Shown here piece after piece: positions 1 to 9,325 of a stretch of DNA of 64,000 bases (positions are counted from its first letter, which is position 1; each line of letters opens with the position of its first letter). Below the pieces are notes generated by a model. The model had not been told where the DNA came from. It did not search any database and was given only the letters and a program-made list of their open reading frames with translations. The stretch comes from Bradyrhizobiaceae bacterium. GTDB taxonomy: Bacteria > Pseudomonadota > Alphaproteobacteria > Rhizobiales > Xanthobacteraceae. The stretch is taken from contig RXJJ01000022.1 in NCBI GenBank assembly GCA_003963145.1, positions 89,211-153,210 on the forward strand, given 5' to 3'. The translations under genes and the position numbers were made by a program.

Positions 1-791
1 TGGTCACGCTGCCCCAGCGCAAGGTGCGCTTCTACGAAGCGGTGTCGCGTCTGCGTGACGAGGGCGACAGCATTCTGACGGCGTCAGACTTCATCGGCCC
101 CGCCGAATCGAGCGGGCTGATCGGCCAGATCGATTACATGGTGATGTTTCGCTGCGTACAGGTGCTCAGACGCCTTCAGGTCCGCAGCAAGGATGTCGGC
201 GTGTTCTGCAATGTCTCCTCGGCGACGCTCGGCAATCAGGACGTCTTCGCCCAATGCGTCGATTTTCTCGAGGCCAATCGCGCGCTTGCGCCTTCGCTGG
301 TGTTCGAGTTCAAGCACAGCACCTATCGCAATCTCGGCCCGAAGGAGAGCGAGAACCTCGCGACGCTTCACCGCCTCGGATATTCGTTCTCCGTCGACAA
401 TGTCAGCGATCTACGGATAGACGGCCGCCAGCTGGCCGACCGCGGCGTGCGCTATATAAAAATTCCGGCAAGCCTGCTGCTCGATCAGAAACAGCTGTCT
501 TCGGCCGATATCCATGCTGCCGACCTTTCGAGCCTGCTGGGCCGGTTCGGCATCGACCTGATCGCCGAGAAAATCGAAGGCGAGAGGGCCGTCGTCGATT
601 TGCTGGATTACGATGTGCGGTTCGGTCAAGGCTTCCTGTTTTCCGCGCCGCGACCGCTGCGGCCGGAAAGCGCTCCCGCCGACACCCCAAAGGCGGCGAC
701 ACCGGCAGCGGTGACCGCAAATCCGGTTGCCACCGAAAGCCAGCGCCTGACCGGTAACGCCGCCCTCGTCCGCCGCACGGCGCAAAGCTAA
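1..791 (+). CDS. EAL-domain protein, 5'-truncated by the window edge, degenerate active site
   Basis: The frame is open from base 3, so the N-terminus lies outside the window; the GTG at 24 is inside the domain and is not taken as the start. About 220 residues of an EAL (cyclic-di-GMP phosphodiesterase) fold are visible: ILTASDFIGPAE, CNVSS, FEFKH where the metal-binding Glu segment belongs, VDNVSDL where DDFGTG is expected, YIKIP with the conserved Lys, AEKIE, and FGQGF. Catalytic EAL proteins use an Asp pair in the DDFGTG loop; here the second Asp is Asn and the Gly-Thr-Gly is missing, so I infer a binding or signalling protein rather than an active enzyme. The last ~45 residues are a Pro/Ala/Thr-rich tail. 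Any N-terminal sensory domain would be upstream of base 1. Confidence 0.85.
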   Translation, partial: VTLPQRKVRFYEAVSRLRDEGDSILTASDFIGPAESSGLIGQIDYMVMFRCVQVLRRLQVRSKDVGVFCNVSSATLGNQDVFAQCVDFLEANRALAPSLVFEFKHSTYRNLGPKESENLATLHRLGYSFSVDNVSDLRIDGRQLADRGVRYIKIPASLLLDQKQLSSADIHAADLSSLLGRFGIDLIAEKIEGERAVVDLLDYDVRFGQGFLFSAPRPLRPESAPADTPKAATPAAVTANPVATESQRLTGNAALVRRTAQS

Positions 792-818
792 ATCCCCACC
801 ATAGTTCCGGAATGACTG

Positions 819-1676
819 ATGACTCTCCGTTTCGTCGACCATTTGCGCGACCTCACGCAGGAGGTCGATGTCATTCTTTGCGACATCTGGGGCGTGATCC
901 ACGATGGCGTGGTGGCTTTTCCCGAGGCTTGCGGAGCGCTGCAGACGTTCCGCAAAAACGGGGGCACCGTGGTGATGCTGACCAACTCCCCGCGTCCGGC
1001 GGACGGCGTCCAGCGCCAGCTTCGCCGCCTCAATGTTTCGGACGAGACCTATGACGCCATCGTTTCGTCCGGCGATCTGACGCGCAGCTATGTCGCGGCC
1101 CATCCCGATCAGTCGGTCTACCAGATCGGTCCCGATCATCACGGTCCGACCCTCAGGGGACTGAACGTGAGGGACGCGCCGCTGGAGCAGGCCGATTACA
1201 TCGTCTGCATCGGTCCGGTGAATGATGAGGTGGATACGCCCGAGGATTATCGCGATCTTCTGGTGCAAGCCCGCAAACGGAATCTCACCATGATCTGCGC
1301 CAATCCCGACATCATTGTCGAGCGCGGCGATCGCATGGTGTATTGCGCCGGGGCGATCGCGGAACTTTACCGCGAGCTCGGCGGCGAGGTGATCTTCTAC
1401 GGCAAGCCGCACCGCCCGGCCTATGACCGGGCCATTGCTCTCGCGGCGAGCAAGCGCGGACAAACGACTGCGGCGCAGCGGATGCTGGCGATCGGCGATT
1501 CGGTGCGAACGGATCTGGCCGGCGCAAAGAATATCGGGGTCGATTGCCTGTTCGTCACCCGCGGCATCCATTCGGCGGACTTTGCCAGCATTCAGGAAAT
1601 CGACGACTTCACCGTCACCCGCCTGTTCGGCGAGACCGGCGCACCGAAGGCCCTTTCGCGCGGCCTCAAATGGTAG
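819..1676 (+). CDS. TIGR01459-type HAD-superfamily (class IIA) hydrolase
   Basis: A 285-residue protein of the class IIA HAD group related to NagD and phosphoglycolate-type phosphatases. Motif I is DIWGVIHDG near residue 22, motif II is VVMLTNSPRP near residue 52, a Lys-containing FYGKPHRPAYD segment comes near residue 195, and motif III is the AIGDSVRTDLAGA stretch near residue 225. This order and the family length fit well. The substrate is unknown; the family is conserved in alphaproteobacteria and is usually annotated only by its TIGRFAM name. It starts 27 bases after the EAL gene on the same strand and faces the CheY-like gene, with a shared terminator between them. Confidence 0.88.
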   Translation: MTLRFVDHLRDLTQEVDVILCDIWGVIHDGVVAFPEACGALQTFRKNGGTVVMLTNSPRPADGVQRQLRRLNVSDETYDAIVSSGDLTRSYVAAHPDQSVYQIGPDHHGPTLRGLNVRDAPLEQADYIVCIGPVNDEVDTPEDYRDLLVQARKRNLTMICANPDIIVERGDRMVYCAGAIAELYRELGGEVIFYGKPHRPAYDRAIALAASKRGQTTAAQRMLAIGDSVRTDLAGAKNIGVDCLFVTRGIHSADFASIQEIDDFTVTRLFGETGAPKALSRGLKW

Positions 1677-1680
1677 ACGC

Positions 1681-1709
1681 AAATAAAATGCCCGGCACAG
1701 GCCGGGCAT
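1681..1709 (-). terminator. Intrinsic terminator of the CheY-like gene, possibly bidirectional
   Basis: A perfect 9-bp stem (1688-1696 with 1701-1709) and a 4-base loop lie between convergent genes. Read on the - strand the stem is followed by TTTATTT, which makes it a good Rho-independent terminator for the response regulator. On the + strand there is no T-run, so it is weaker for the HAD gene. Confidence 0.8.
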
Positions 1710-1732
1710 GCAGAAACATTATGATGCGAAAC

Positions 1733-2125
1733 TTACGCCGGCAAATCCGGGAATACCGCGTCGATCTTGCTCTTCAGCGTCGCCGCATTGAACGGCTTGA
1801 CGATGTAGTTGTTCACGCCGGCCTTCTTGGCGGCAATGACATTCTCGGTTTTCGATTCCGCCGTGATCATGATGAAAGGGGTGGTGGCGAGGTTCGGATC
1901 GCCCCGCACTTCCTTGAGCAGGTCGTAACCGGTCATCGGCTCCATGTTCCAGTCCGAAATTACCAGCCCGTATTTCTTTCCGCGCAGCTTGGTGAGTGCA
2001 GCCGATCCATCGCTGGCGTCGTCGATGTTCTCAAAGCCAAGTTGTTTCAAAAGATTGCGGATGATGCGGATCATGGTGCTGTAATCGTCCACCACCAGCA
2101 CCGGCATCGAAAGGTCCATCGCCAT
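1733..2125 (-). CDS. CheY-like single-domain response regulator
   Basis: A stand-alone receiver domain of 130 residues with no output domain. The acidic pocket Asp13-Asp14, the phosphoacceptor Asp58 in VISDWNM, Thr88 in MITAES and Lys110 in YIVKPF are all present, and Trp-Asn-Met after the Asp is typical of chemotaxis CheY proteins. The longer open frame reaching 2224 is rejected because the ATG at 2125 has AAGGAAAA just upstream and gives the usual CheY length. It is a lone gene here; a CheZ-type phosphatase sits about 34 kb away in this window, which would be a natural partner, but other chemotaxis genes are absent so flagellar control is only inferred. Confidence 0.88.
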   Translation of the reverse strand: MAMDLSMPVLVVDDYSTMIRIIRNLLKQLGFENIDDASDGSAALTKLRGKKYGLVISDWNMEPMTGYDLLKEVRGDPNLATTPFIMITAESKTENVIAAKKAGVNNYIVKPFNAATLKSKIDAVFPDLPA

Positions 2126-2353
2126 CGTTCGTTTTCCTTGCGCCCCCACGGACGCGCCTGATCGGACTCGCTGCACCCTGGACGCGTCAGGACCGCCGAT
2201 CACGTCTCGGTTATTGAACAGCAATACCAGCCCGGTTTAAACAGCCCGTTAATCGGACGGTCCAAGGCGTGCAGGAAATCGACTGGTATCTTGACTTACC
2301 GCCGCACTGGCCCTCAGGTCCCCCGCATATTTTCCAGACCCATCTCGCTTGTC

Positions 2354-3337
2354 ATGACAACCAGCTTCACCATCATCCGCGACGCAACGCCTGCCAGCGC
2401 CATCGAAAAAGGGGCGGTTGTTGCGCTCGGCAATTTCGACGGCGTGCATCTGGGACATCGCGCCGTGATCGCGGCGGCCATTGAAATGGCGCGGCAAAAT
2501 CGCCGCCCGGCTTTGGCCCTGACGTTCGAACCGCATCCGCGCAGCTTTTTCAATCCAAGCGCCCCGCATTTTCGCCTCGCGGACGAAAGAGCAAAGCTGC
2601 GTCTGCTCGCGGGTACCGGACTTGACGGCGCGGTGGTCCTGAGTTTCGGCGCCGGGCGCGCCGCGACCACAGCGCAGGACTTCATTAACCAGGAATTGAT
2701 GGCGCGGCTCGGCGTGACCGGCGTATCCGTCGGCGATGACTTCCATTTCGGCAAGGGCCGCGGCGGCTCGCCGGCTTTGCTGGCCGCCGAAGCGCCGAGG
2801 CTCGGGTTCGAGGTTCGCATCCAGAACCATGTGGATCTTTTGGGCCAACCAATTTCCTCAAGCACAATCCGCACCGCTCTTTCCGAAGGGCGCGTGGATG
2901 AGGCGAGCGCGATGCTGGGCGGACCATGGTTCGTCACCGGCGAGGTCATTCACGGCGACAAGCGCGGCCGCGATCTCGGCTATCCCACCGCCAATATCCG
3001 CCTCGATCCGAACACCGGGCTCAGACACGGCATCTATGCCGTTCGTGTCGGAATGGGTGCCGGCAGTGACAGCCGCCGGTACGATGGCGTGGCTAGTTTC
3101 GGCCGGCGCCCCACTTTCGATAATGGCGCGCCCCTGCTGGAGGTCTTTCTGTTCGATTTCAAAGGCGATCTTTACGGCAAGGACCTCGATATCGCCTTCA
3201 TCGGATTTATCCGCGATGAACTGAAATTCGACAATATCGACGCTCTGGTGAGGCAGATGAACGATGACAGCGCCAGGGCGAAGGTCCTTCTCGCCGCCTC
3301 GCACGGCGCATTCCCGAAACTGGGGAATATCGGCTAG
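2354..3337 (+). CDS. ribF: Bifunctional riboflavin kinase / FAD synthetase
   Basis: RibF phosphorylates riboflavin to FMN and adenylates it to FAD in the cytoplasm. The N-terminal FAD synthetase half carries ALGNFDGVHLGHR (residues ~24-36, nucleotidyltransferase HxGH-like motif) and ISSSTIR (~170); the C-terminal kinase half carries GDKRGRDLGYPTANI (~200-215) with the PTAN kinase motif. The 327-residue length is normal. The start at 2354 is preferred over the upstream in-frame ATG at 2291 because the family begins just before the first strand. It leads a + strand run with ileS and lspA, the standard alphaproteobacterial order. Confidence 0.95.
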   Translation: MTTSFTIIRDATPASAIEKGAVVALGNFDGVHLGHRAVIAAAIEMARQNRRPALALTFEPHPRSFFNPSAPHFRLADERAKLRLLAGTGLDGAVVLSFGAGRAATTAQDFINQELMARLGVTGVSVGDDFHFGKGRGGSPALLAAEAPRLGFEVRIQNHVDLLGQPISSSTIRTALSEGRVDEASAMLGGPWFVTGEVIHGDKRGRDLGYPTANIRLDPNTGLRHGIYAVRVGMGAGSDSRRYDGVASFGRRPTFDNGAPLLEVFLFDFKGDLYGKDLDIAFIGFIRDELKFDNIDALVRQMNDDSARAKVLLAASHGAFPKLGNIG

Positions 3338-3425
3338 AAATATCGGGGCCGTATGAGAACGTAACGACCGATTTCCCTGTCAATCGGCTTCCCCCTCACC
3401 GCCAAAACGCGCTATTCACCACGCC

Positions 3426-6400
3426 ATGACCGACAAGCCCAAAGCCGGCGCCCCGAAGTCAGACGGGCCGGACTACTCCAAGACGCTTTATCTGCCGCAA
3501 ACGGAATTCCCGATGCGAGCGGGCCTGCCGCAGCGCGAGCCGGAAATTCTGGCGCGCTGGAACGAGATCGATCTCTACGGCAAGCTGCGCGACAGCGCGA
3601 AAGGCCGCACCAAGTTCGTGCTGCATGATGGGCCGCCCTATGCCAACGGCAACATTCATATCGGGCACGCGCTGAACAAAATCCTGAAAGATCTGGTGAC
3701 CAAGAGTCAGCAGATGCTCGGCTTCGACTCCAATTATGTGCCCGGATGGGATTGCCACGGTCTTCCGATCGAATGGAAGATCGAGGAAGAAAACTACCGT
3801 TCCAAAGGCAAGCAGAAACCGGACCTGAAAAACTCGGCCGCGATGCTGGCGTTCCGCGGCGAATGCCGCGCCTATGCCGAGCACTGGGTCGGCGTGCAGC
3901 GCGAGGAGTTCAAGCGCCTCGGCGTGATCGGCGATTGGGCGCATCCCTACACCACGATGAGCTTTCCGGCCGAAGCGCAGATTGCGCGCGAACTGATGAA
4001 GTTCGCCGCCAACGGCACGCTCTATCGCGGTTCGAAGCCTGTGATGTGGAGCGTGGTGGAGAAGACCGCGCTCGCCGAAGCGGAGGTCGAATACGAGGAC
4101 TACACCTCAGATACCGTGTGGGTGAAGTTTCCCGTCGCACAGGTGGAGTTGCCCTCAGGCAAGGATGCTTCTCCCGCGATTGTCGAAGCGGTCGGCGATG
4201 CTGCCGTCGTGATCTGGACCACGACACCATGGACGCTGCCCGGCAACCGCGCGATCAGCTTTTCCTCGAAAATCGCTTACGGTCTTTACAAAGTTACTGA
4301 CGCACCCTCCGACAACTGGGCGAAGACCGGCGACACGCTGATCCTTGCTGACAAGCTGGCGGAAGACGTCTTCAAACAGGCGCGAGTCACCAGCTTCGAG
4401 CGAATTGGCGACATCCCTTCAGACGTCCTCGCCGCGATGGAATGCGCGCATCCGTTCGCTGGATTTGATGGCGGCTATGAATTCCGCGTGCCGCTACTGA
4501 ATGGCGATCATGTCACAGACGACACCGGCACAGGTTTCGTTCACACCGCGCCGGGCCATGGCCGCGAGGACTTCGACATCTGGACTGAACATGCACGCGA
4601 GCTCGAAGCGCGCGGTATCAGCTCAAGCATTCCCTACACTGTCGACGCCGATGGCGCGCTGACCGCACAGGCTCCCGGCTTCACCGGCAAGCGCGTATTG
4701 ACCGACAAGGGCGAGAAGGGCGACGCCAACGAAGCCGTCATCAAGGCCCTGATCGAGCGCGGCGCTCTGCTCGCACGCGGGCGGCTGAAGCATCAATATC
4801 CCCATTCTTGGCGCTCGAAAAAGCCGGTGATCTTCCGCAACACGCCGCAATGGTTCATTGCGATGGACAAGGATATCGTCGACGCTTCGACAAAGGCCGG
4901 AACCAAAGCCAAGCCTGGTGACACACTGCGCCGCCGCGCGCTGCAGGCGATCGAAGTCACGCGCTGGGTGCCCGAGCAGGGCCAGAACCGTATCACCGGC
5001 ATGATTGCCGGCCGGCCCGACTGGGTGATTTCACGCCAGCGCGCATGGGGCGTGCCTATCACCGTGTTCGTGCGCGAAACCGGCGATGGTTCAGCCGAAA
5101 TCCTGCAAGATGAGGCCGTCAACGCGCGCATCGCCGACGCATTTGAGAAAGAAGGCGCGGATGCGTGGTACGCGGAAGGCGCGCGGGAACGCTTTCTCGG
5201 CTCGCTGAGCAACGAAGCGTGGCAGAAGGTCGACGACGTTCTCGACGTCTGGTTCGATTCCGGTTCGACCCACGCGTTCGTGCTGGAGGACCCCGTTCAT
5301 TTCCCGGGTCTGGCCGGGATCAGGCGGAAGGTCGACGGCGGCAACGACACCGTGATGTACCTCGAGGGCAGCGACCAGCATCGCGGCTGGTTTCATTCCT
5401 CGCTACTCGAGAGCTGCGGCACGCGCGGCCGTGCGCCCTATGACGTGGTTCTGACCCACGGCTTCACGCTGGACGAGAACGGCCGCAAGATGTCGAAGTC
5501 GCTCGGCAACACCACCGCGCCGCAGGACGTCATCAAGCAATCCGGCGCGGACATTCTGCGCCTTTGGGTCGCGGCATCGGATTACTCCGACGATCTGCGC
5601 ATCGGCCCGGAAATCCTGAAGAACACCATCGAGACCTATCGCAAGCTGCGCAACACCATCCGCTGGATGCTGGGCACGCTGCACCATTATACGCCTGCCG
5701 ATACGGTGGCGCAGTCCGACATGCCCGAACTCGAACGGCTGATGCTGCATGAACTCAGCCGCGTCGATGCCGTCGTGCGCAAGGCCTATGCGGAATTCGA
5801 CTACAAGACCATCATCGCCGCGCTGACGAATTTCATGAACACCGAACTGTCGGCGTTCTATTTCGATATTCGCAAGGACGCGCTGTATTGCGATCCGCCG
5901 TCGTCGCTGACGCGCAAGGCCGCTTTGACGACGGTCAATATCCTGTGCGACGCCATTATCAAATGGCTGGCTCCCATCCTCAGCTTCACCTGCGAAGAGG
6001 CGTGGCAGCTTTATCGGCCGACCGAGGCTGTCTCGATTCATTTGACCCAATTTCCCGATGGACTGAACGATTATCTTGACGATGCACTGGCGAAAAAATG
6101 GGACACCATCCGTGACATTCGCCGTGTCGTCACGGGCGCGCTGGAAATCGAGCGCGCCGCCAAGCGCATCGGATCTTCGCTCGAGGCGTCGCCGCTGGTT
6201 TACGTCTCCAATATGGAACTGCTCGGCGTGCTGGCCGATGTCGATCTGGCCGAAATCTGCATCACATCGAACGCCATGGTGACCAACGATGACGCCCCGG
6301 CGGACGCTTTCAGGCTTAGCGATGTGTCCGGGGTTGCCGTTGTCGTTGAAAAAGCCGTCGGCAGGAAATGCGCCCGCTCGTGGAAAATTCTTCCCACGGT

Positions 6401-6488
6401 CGGCGACGATCCTGACTATCCCGACGTATCGCCGCGCGACGCACAGGCGTTGCGCGAACTGAAGGCGCTTGGAAAGGCCGTGGCGTGA
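3426..6488 (+). CDS. ileS: Isoleucyl-tRNA synthetase
   Basis: This 1020-residue class Ia synthetase charges tRNA-Ile. The HIGH signature is at residues ~78-81 inside [11 protein letters not shown] and KMSKS is at ~688-692. The CP1 editing domain ([25 protein letters not shown]) and the anticodon-binding region ([13 protein letters not shown] onward) follow in the normal order. The extreme C-terminus, which in many bacterial IleRS proteins is a four-Cys zinc knuckle, here reads KCARSWK and keeps only one of the four Cys. I have the impression that this loss is common in the group. The stop overlaps lspA by 4 bases (GTGA), indicating translational coupling. Confidence 0.97.
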   Translation: MTDKPKAGAPKSDGPDYSKTLYLPQTEFPMRAGLPQREPEILARWNEIDLYGKLRDSAKGRTKFVLHDGPPYANGNIHIGHALNKILKDLVTKSQQMLGFDSNYVPGWDCHGLPIEWKIEEENYRSKGKQKPDLKNSAAMLAFRGECRAYAEHWVGVQREEFKRLGVIGDWAHPYTTMSFPAEAQIARELMKFAANGTLYRGSKPVMWSVVEKTALAEAEVEYEDYTSDTVWVKFPVAQVELPSGKDASPAIVEAVGDAAVVIWTTTPWTLPGNRAISFSSKIAYGLYKVTDAPSDNWAKTGDTLILADKLAEDVFKQARVTSFERIGDIPSDVLAAMECAHPFAGFDGGYEFRVPLLNGDHVTDDTGTGFVHTAPGHGREDFDIWTEHARELEARGISSSIPYTVDADGALTAQAPGFTGKRVLTDKGEKGDANEAVIKALIERGALLARGRLKHQYPHSWRSKKPVIFRNTPQWFIAMDKDIVDASTKAGTKAKPGDTLRRRALQAIEVTRWVPEQGQNRITGMIAGRPDWVISRQRAWGVPITVFVRETGDGSAEILQDEAVNARIADAFEKEGADAWYAEGARERFLGSLSNEAWQKVDDVLDVWFDSGSTHAFVLEDPVHFPGLAGIRRKVDGGNDTVMYLEGSDQHRGWFHSSLLESCGTRGRAPYDVVLTHGFTLDENGRKMSKSLGNTTAPQDVIKQSGADILRLWVAASDYSDDLRIGPEILKNTIETYRKLRNTIRWMLGTLHHYTPADTVAQSDMPELERLMLHELSRVDAVVRKAYAEFDYKTIIAALTNFMNTELSAFYFDIRKDALYCDPPSSLTRKAALTTVNILCDAIIKWLAPILSFTCEEAWQLYRPTEAVSIHLTQFPDGLNDYLDDALAKKWDTIRDIRRVVTGALEIERAAKRIGSSLEASPLVYVSNMELLGVLADVDLAEICITSNAMVTNDDAPADAFRLSDVSGVAVVVEKAVGRKCARSWKILPTVGDDPDYPDVSPRDAQALRELKALGKAVA

Positions 6489-6982
6489 CCCCGACGCTGC
6501 GCGCCGGCGTGACAGCGGCCATGATTGCCCTTGTGCTCGACCAGGCGTCCAAACTCTGGCTGCTTTATATTTTCGAGATCGGCCGGCGCGGATCGGTCTC
6601 TGTCACGCCGTTCTTCGATCTCGTGCTGGCGTGGAACACAGGCATCAGTTACGGCTGGTTCCAGAATCAGGATGCAACCGGGCAGACGATTCTGGTCGTG
6701 GTGAAGATCGTCGCCGTGCTGTTGCTGGCGCTCTGGATGGCACGCTCGAACACCCGTCTGGCCGCGATCGGGCTCGGCCTCATCATCGGTGGGGCCATTG
6801 GCAACACCATCGACCGGTTCGCCTATGGCGCCGTGGTCGATTTCGCCCTTTTGCACGCTCGAATCGGTGGCACAACCTACAACTGGTACGTCTTTAACCT
6901 TGCCGACGTGGCCATCGTTGCCGGGGTTGCCGCCCTGCTGTATGACAGCTTCCTGGGCCCTGCCGCCGTAAAAAGGCCCTGA
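6485..6982 (+). CDS. lspA: Lipoprotein signal peptidase (signal peptidase II)
   Basis: LspA cleaves the signal peptide of diacylglyceryl-modified prolipoproteins in the inner membrane. The 165-residue protein has four predicted membrane segments. Conserved blocks are WNTGISYG (~50-57), [15 protein letters not shown] (~106-120) and FNLADVAI (~137-144); the catalytic Asp pair corresponds to Asp119 and Asp141. The GTG start overlaps the ileS stop. The window encodes at least one clear substrate candidate, the lipoprotein at 37188-37691. Confidence 0.95.
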   Translation: MTPTLRAGVTAAMIALVLDQASKLWLLYIFEIGRRGSVSVTPFFDLVLAWNTGISYGWFQNQDATGQTILVVVKIVAVLLLALWMARSNTRLAAIGLGLIIGGAIGNTIDRFAYGAVVDFALLHARIGGTTYNWYVFNLADVAIVAGVAALLYDSFLGPAAVKRP

Positions 6983-7087
6983 TAATCGCCAAAATTCGTA
7001 GGCGAAACAGCCCGGATTGCCGGAATTTCATTTGGATTTCCCAAAGGCATTTGGTTTGTTTCAGGCTCAACGGATCGGGATGACATC

Positions 7088-7828
7088 ATGAAGGGCGAGA
7101 CCGCAAAATCCGGTTTTCAGGCCGTCTGGCAGTTCCCTCGGCAGTTCTCGGCCCGGAATACCCTGCTGCGTACGCTCCGGCTCTCGGCGACCGCGGTCGG
7201 CATCATTTTGGCCTTGGCGGGCATCGCCCGCGCCGGGGACGATGACGACGAACAGCCTCAGAGCAGCTTCGAACAGGGCATCGTCAAGAACCTGATCGAA
7301 GGTCTCGCCGGCCAGAATATGGACGATTCGAAAATCGAATACCGCGAGCGCTCTCCACTGGTCGTGCCCAAGAGCAACAACCTGCCGCCGCCAGCACCGA
7401 AGAAAACGAAATTCGGTGGAAACTGGCCCAAGGATCCTGACGAGCAGGCGCGCCGCGAGGCGATTGCCGCCGCCAAGGAAGGGCCGGTCGACCCGCGGGA
7501 GGCCGCTCGTCCGGTCATGCCGAGCGAGCTCGCCATCCGCAAACCCAAGAGCAAGGACGACACCAGCCCGCAATCGGCCGTGCCCTATGTCAATCAGATC
7601 CTGAACCCTTCACAGCTCGGCTACAATGGTGGGTTGTTCAGCGGCATGTTCGGAAGCAAGGAAGAGAAAACCAAGTTCAAGGAAGAGCCGAAGCGCGAGG
7701 CTCTGACGCAGCCGCCGGTCGGCTATCAGACACCGTCGCCGAATTACAGCTATGGCACCGGCGGTTCGTCCGCGAAGACTCCGGAGGTCTATAATCCGAT
7801 TACGGACAAGGGAACGGTCCAGAGATAA
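7088..7828 (+). CDS. Conserved exported protein of unknown function
   Basis: A 246-residue protein with an N-terminal hydrophobic segment (about residues 34-48, ending GIARAGDD) that looks like a long signal peptide or a single membrane anchor. The rest is hydrophilic, rich in Pro, Lys and Glu, and probably disordered; there is one ordered-looking stretch, VPYVNQILNPSQLGYNGGLFSGMFG. I recognise no domain. It lies between lspA and the M16 peptidase pair and starts 105 bases after lspA, so it could share their transcript. A role in the envelope is inferred from location and leader only. Confidence 0.75.
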   Translation: MKGETAKSGFQAVWQFPRQFSARNTLLRTLRLSATAVGIILALAGIARAGDDDDEQPQSSFEQGIVKNLIEGLAGQNMDDSKIEYRERSPLVVPKSNNLPPPAPKKTKFGGNWPKDPDEQARREAIAAAKEGPVDPREAARPVMPSELAIRKPKSKDDTSPQSAVPYVNQILNPSQLGYNGGLFSGMFGSKEEKTKFKEEPKREALTQPPVGYQTPSPNYSYGTGGSSAKTPEVYNPITDKGTVQR

Positions 7829-7927
7829 GTTCGTCGCGTCTGTCGGGGATTTGCTCTTGGTCTCTCTTGCGCAAAAGACGCTTGAAGAGTTCGCGTCAAA
7901 ATGGTCCTCGGGACCCGATAGGATAGC

Positions 7928-9325
7928 ATGACAATTTCTTTCAAAATTCGTTGCGCTCCGTTGAGCGCAAAGCTCGGTGCTGTGATCCTTGCTGTGATCC
8001 TTGCAGCGGCCCCCGCAAGCGCACAGACTCATCCTCCTGAAAAAGTCTCGACCTTCATGCTGGCCAACGGCCTGCAGGTCGTGGTGATACCCGATCACCG
8101 TACGCCGACAGTGACGCAAATGACCTGGTACAAGGTCGGCTCGGCCGACGAGACGCCGGGCAAGTCCGGTCTTGCCCATTTTCTCGAGCACCTGATGTTC
8201 AAGGGTACGGCAAAACATCCGGTCGGCGAGTTCTCGCAGACCGTGGGGCGCGTGGGCGGCAATGAAAACGCCTTCACCTCGACCGACTACACGGCCTATT
8301 ACCAGAGCGTGCCGCGTGACAAGCTCGATACCATGATGGAGTTCGAAGCCGACCGCATGACCGGGCTTGTGCTCAAGGACGAGAACGTGCTGCCCGAGCG
8401 CGATGTGGTTCTGGAAGAATACAACATGCGTGTCGCCAATAGCCCGGATGCACGGCTCACCGAGCAGATCATGGCGGCGCTTTACCTCAATCATCCCTAC
8501 GGACGGCCGGTGATCGGCTGGCACTCGGAAATCGAGAAGCTCAACCGCGAGGATGCGCTGGCCTTCTACAAGAGGTTCTATGCCCCCAACAACGCCACGC
8601 TGGTGATCGCGGGCGATGTGACTGCCGACGACATCAGACCCAAAATCGAGGCGACATTCGGCAAGATTCCGCCGCAGCCGAATATTGCGCCCAAACGCAC
8701 CCGCCCGCAGGAGCCTCAGCCCGCCGGCCCGCGCACCGTCACTCTCGCCGATCCGCGCGTCGAGCAGCCGACCATGCGCCGCTATTATCTGGTGCCGTCG
8801 GCCCTCACCGCCGCCGCCGGCGAAAGCGAGGCGCTCGAAGTTCTGGCGCAGCTTCTGGGTAGCGGCAGCAATTCATATCTTTATCAGGCCCTCGTAGTGG
8901 ACAAGCCGCTCGCGATCAGCACCGGCGCCTGGTATCAGGGAACGGCGATTGACGATACGCAATTCGCCATCTCGGTCACGCCCAAGGCAGGCGTCACTTT
9001 CCCGCAGATTGAACAGGCGGCCGAAAGCGTAATCGCCGACATCGCGCGCAATCCCGTGCCGTCTTCTGATCTCGAACGCGCCAAAACGCAACTAATCGCC
9101 GAATCGGTCTATGCGCAGGACAGCCAGAGCACGCTGGCGCGCTGGTACGGCGCCGCCATTACCGTTGGCATGAAGGCCGACGATATCAAGACCTGGCCGG
9201 ATCGCATTCGTGCCGTCACCGCCGCGCAAGTCAGCCAGGCCGCGCAGAAGTGGCTCGACAACAAGCGCTCCGTGACCGGCTATCTCGTCAAGGAAACCAC
9301 AAAGCGCGAGGAGAAGCGGTCGTGA
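7928..9325 (+). CDS. M16 family zinc metallopeptidase, catalytic subunit
   Basis: A 465-residue insulinase-family (M16B) protease. Residues 1-33 form a signal peptide (ending APASAQ), so the enzyme acts in the periplasm. The inverted zinc motif HFLEH is at residues 84-88, and the further downstream Glu ligand falls in the VVLEEYNMR region. The second half is the usual inactive M16 domain. The TGA stop overlaps the GTG of the next gene by 4 bases. Known example: Sphingomonas M16B proteins work as a heterodimer of an HxxEH subunit and an R/Y subunit, and the two genes here reproduce that pattern. Confidence 0.93.
   Translation: MTISFKIRCAPLSAKLGAVILAVILAAAPASAQTHPPEKVSTFMLANGLQVVVIPDHRTPTVTQMTWYKVGSADETPGKSGLAHFLEHLMFKGTAKHPVGEFSQTVGRVGGNENAFTSTDYTAYYQSVPRDKLDTMMEFEADRMTGLVLKDENVLPERDVVLEEYNMRVANSPDARLTEQIMAALYLNHPYGRPVIGWHSEIEKLNREDALAFYKRFYAPNNATLVIAGDVTADDIRPKIEATFGKIPPQPNIAPKRTRPQEPQPAGPRTVTLADPRVEQPTMRRYYLVPSALTAAAGESEALEVLAQLLGSGSNSYLYQALVVDKPLAISTGAWYQGTAIDDTQFAISVTPKAGVTFPQIEQAAESVIADIARNPVPSSDLERAKTQLIAESVYAQDSQSTLARWYGAAITVGMKADDIKTWPDRIRAVTAAQVSQAAQKWLDNKRSVTGYLVKETTKREEKRS

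Noticed and set aside
411..1709. A 432-residue frame on the - strand across the EAL and HAD genes
   Set aside because: It lies opposite two recognisable genes, includes the terminator, and shows no family similarity; third-position GC bias explains its length.
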